64,000 bases of DNA, taken from an uncultured Oscillospiraceae bacterium. Its GTDB lineage: Bacteria; Bacillota; Clostridia; Oscillospirales; Oscillospiraceae. The position numbers and the translations under genes were made by a program. The DNA is taken from contig CANQRM010000010.1 in assembly GCA_947626265.1 (NCBI GenBank), forward strand, positions 33,383 through 97,382, written 5' to 3'. Positions 62,395 to 64,000 of this stretch are shown piece by piece (the stretch's first letter is position 1; each line of letters begins with the position of its first letter). The notes under the pieces were generated by a model. That model had not been told where the DNA came from and searched no databases. It saw only the letters and a list, made by a program, of their open reading frames with translations.

Positions 62395-63351
62395 ATGGAC
62401 ATGACGATACGCCCCATGACAAAGCCGGAGCGTATGTATTCCTACACCCAGAGCCAGCAAATCATGGGGCAGACCGGCTGCATCGGCCATCTGCGCGGCG
62501 ATTTGGGCACCTACTGGGGTAGCCTTTTCTGTTTGTGGGAATGCCATAACGCGGAACTTGATACAAGCGCTTTCAATTTGGAGTTCAACAGCATGTCAGA
62601 CGCCTTGCGCTTCGACCCGGAATACGGCGGCATCCTCAAAGACCAGCAATCAATGCAAGACTACTGCTGCCGCCACCCGGAGAGCAGCTTCGGCAATGAC
62701 CGGGAATACGGCTTCCGCGCCGACACAGCGCAGTACGCCTATCTTCTGCGGCTAAACCCCAGCCAAGACGAGAACAACCTCTATATTTACTGCTACCGGC
62801 GCGACTGGCTTGACCGCCATCTGAAGCAAGCAGAACGGGGCATCCGCTTCATCAGCCCCAGCTACAAGGAACTGTTCCGCATCCCGGATGGCGACAGCAT
62901 ACGCATCATCCGAGCGGATGACACTCACACCGATAAGACCTGCCGCTACATCGACGATACCCATGTGGAGGTGGGCAGCGGCTGGGACAGAATATTCCAC
63001 ATCTGCGAGTTTGCCGAACAAATGGAGCGGTGCGGAAACACTGTGGTCCCCCTCCGCTCCTCTCTGCCGGAGCAGTGCTATGTCTATCTCCCCACCACAC
63101 AGGAGATCGGCATCGTAAAGAAGGGTGAGACAGGTTATTACCGCAGCGACCTTTCTACTGTGTATGGCGAGAACGGTCAGGATTTCGTCGATGAATTGAA
63201 CCACAGCGGCGGCGTGACCAAGGCGCAGGCGGCGGCGATGAGCGCCGGGTCCATGTTCGGCTGGGCCACCCCTGCCGCCGACCCTGCCAACTATGACGAG
63301 CAGGGCGAGCTCATGAAGCCCAAGCACATTGACCGGGGTGACGCCAGATGA
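62395..63351 (+). CDS. Conjugative-element hypothetical protein, tandem paralog 2
   Basis: A 318-residue paralog of the preceding gene, alike from RPMTKPERMYSYTQSQQIM to the end (AGSMFGWATPAADPANYDEQ). It diverges mainly in the region after the first 40 residues and around 230-260. AAAGGAGTG precedes the ATG. The duplication is in frame and both copies are intact. It overlaps the next gene by 4 bases. Confidence 0.8.
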   Translation: MDMTIRPMTKPERMYSYTQSQQIMGQTGCIGHLRGDLGTYWGSLFCLWECHNAELDTSAFNLEFNSMSDALRFDPEYGGILKDQQSMQDYCCRHPESSFGNDREYGFRADTAQYAYLLRLNPSQDENNLYIYCYRRDWLDRHLKQAERGIRFISPSYKELFRIPDGDSIRIIRADDTHTDKTCRYIDDTHVEVGSGWDRIFHICEFAEQMERCGNTVVPLRSSLPEQCYVYLPTTQEIGIVKKGETGYYRSDLSTVYGENGQDFVDELNHSGGVTKAQAAAMSAGSMFGWATPAADPANYDEQGELMKPKHIDRGDAR

Positions 63352-63911
63352 CAGAGAATAAGCACCTCATTTGGAGCAACTACGACCTGGACTATGAGGA
63401 CTGGCGGGACTTTTTGGAGGAGGAATACCCGGATCTATCCGAGAATGAGCGCGTCGCCCGTATGTATGAACTCAACAATGACTATTTGGATGATGAGCGC
63501 GCCAATCTGGACATTCAACTGTCCCATCCCATCCTTGTGATAGGCGACCTGGGCCTCTGGCATGGACGGCGTATGGGCTACAAGGAGATCAACAGCGGCA
63601 ACATCCGCGACTGCCTCTATACGGAGCGGGATATTGACTATGCCACCTGGTATGTGGACAGGCTGGGCGACCTGCGCTGTGACGCCATACACCACGACGG
63701 CACAAACCACTACACCTACCGCGTTTACAAGGACGCCGCCACCGAAACCCAGAAAGAGCTTCTGAAAGAAAAGCTCTACCGGGGCATCGCCACCCGCGGC
63801 GACATCACCCGCGTGACCCGCAGGCTGGGTGACGAGATAGCCAGGGTCTATGGCTGGACGCTGCCCCGCCTGAGACAACCAGTCGCCCAGATGAGGAGCG
63901 AAGTGAGATGA
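63348..63911 (+). CDS. Conjugative-element hypothetical protein (possible antirestriction-associated)
   Basis: A 187-residue acidic protein (DLDYEDWRDFLEEEYPDLSENERVARMYELNNDYLDDERANLDI). It continues HPILVIGDLGLWHGRRMGYKEI and ends with DGTNHYTYRVYKDA and an Arg-rich tail. Similar short proteins precede the large helicase gene in clostridial elements; some are annotated as antirestriction-like, which I cannot confirm. It is coupled to the gene before it. Confidence 0.72.
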   Translation: MTENKHLIWSNYDLDYEDWRDFLEEEYPDLSENERVARMYELNNDYLDDERANLDIQLSHPILVIGDLGLWHGRRMGYKEINSGNIRDCLYTERDIDYATWYVDRLGDLRCDAIHHDGTNHYTYRVYKDAATETQKELLKEKLYRGIATRGDITRVTRRLGDEIARVYGWTLPRLRQPVAQMRSEVR

Positions 63912-63941
63912 ACTAACCGAAAAAGGAGGTAAACCACCCAC

Positions 63942-64000
63942 ATGGCGAGAAAAACGGAACTCTTGGCCGAGCTGTACCAGCGGACGCAGCGGGATGTCAC
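63942..64000 (+). CDS. N-terminus of a large element protein (probable helicase/methylase), cut by window end
   Basis: Only the first 19 codons plus 2 bases are present: MARKTELLAELYQRTQRDV. AAAAGGAGGT lies 11 bases upstream. This start is like that of the very large SNF2-helicase/DNA-methylase proteins of clostridial conjugative elements. The identification rests on memory of the N-terminus only. Confidence 0.45.
   Translation, partial: MARKTELLAELYQRTQRDV

Overview
The window is a GC-rich chromosomal segment of a Gram-positive gut-type Clostridium relative, most likely Oscillospiraceae or a near neighbour. The evidence is bacillota-type sigma-A promoters with strong AGGAGG ribosome sites, a clostridial ntp-type V-ATPase operon, an infC-rpmI-rplT operon, AbrB, LPXTG pili with class C sortases, and a clostridial-style conjugative element. 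The species cannot be fixed from the sequence alone.

Bases 1-48300 are mostly core genome. In order they hold: the 3' end of rpoC; a DUF436 gene; the rpmH-rnpA-yidD-yidC-jag cluster for ribosome, RNase P and membrane insertion; an O-acyltransferase pair (MBOAT plus AlgJ/AlgX-like) with a HAD phosphatase; pyridoxal kinase; a metallophosphoesterase coupled to an unusual cytoplasmic BMP-like protein; TfoX; an ECF-like sigma factor with its DUF4179 partner; glgB-glgA; a tandem-OB SSB-like protein; deoC; two small Gly-Gly-leader cysteine peptides; infC-rpmI-rplT; abrB; argS; DUF2975 with an Xre regulator; mgtE with a long leader; a phosphatase with xpt; a HAD-IB protein; a HepT/MntA toxin-antitoxin pair; glnS; mntP; a U32 (RlhA-like) protein; DUF1643 and DUF2974 genes; azlCD; the complete V-type ATPase operon (H, I, K, E, C, F, A, B, D) with a Na+-type rotor subunit; an Xre/DUF3169 pair; and a BrnT/BrnA-like pair.

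At about 48393 there is a 3' fragment of a tRNA-Arg(CCU) gene on the minus strand, still followed by its terminator. From there to the window end the content is that of an integrative conjugative element: small element proteins, a pilus operon (thioester/CnaB adhesin, major pilin, two class C sortases), an AT-rich cargo gene of unknown function, parA-parB, and a run of clostridial conjugative-element proteins with internal duplication. It ends in the first codons of what is probably the element's very large helicase/methylase protein. The element extends past the right edge.

The most notable points are an AUA start codon and upstream attenuator at infC, the paired Gly-Gly-leader peptides, a leader ORF overlapping a terminator-like structure ahead of mgtE, three copies of a dispersed about 110-120 bp structured repeat, a five-site operator array at the Xre/DUF3169 locus, and the tRNA-bounded element with its pilus and unknown cargo. 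No intact tRNA, rRNA, CRISPR array or insertion sequence was seen.
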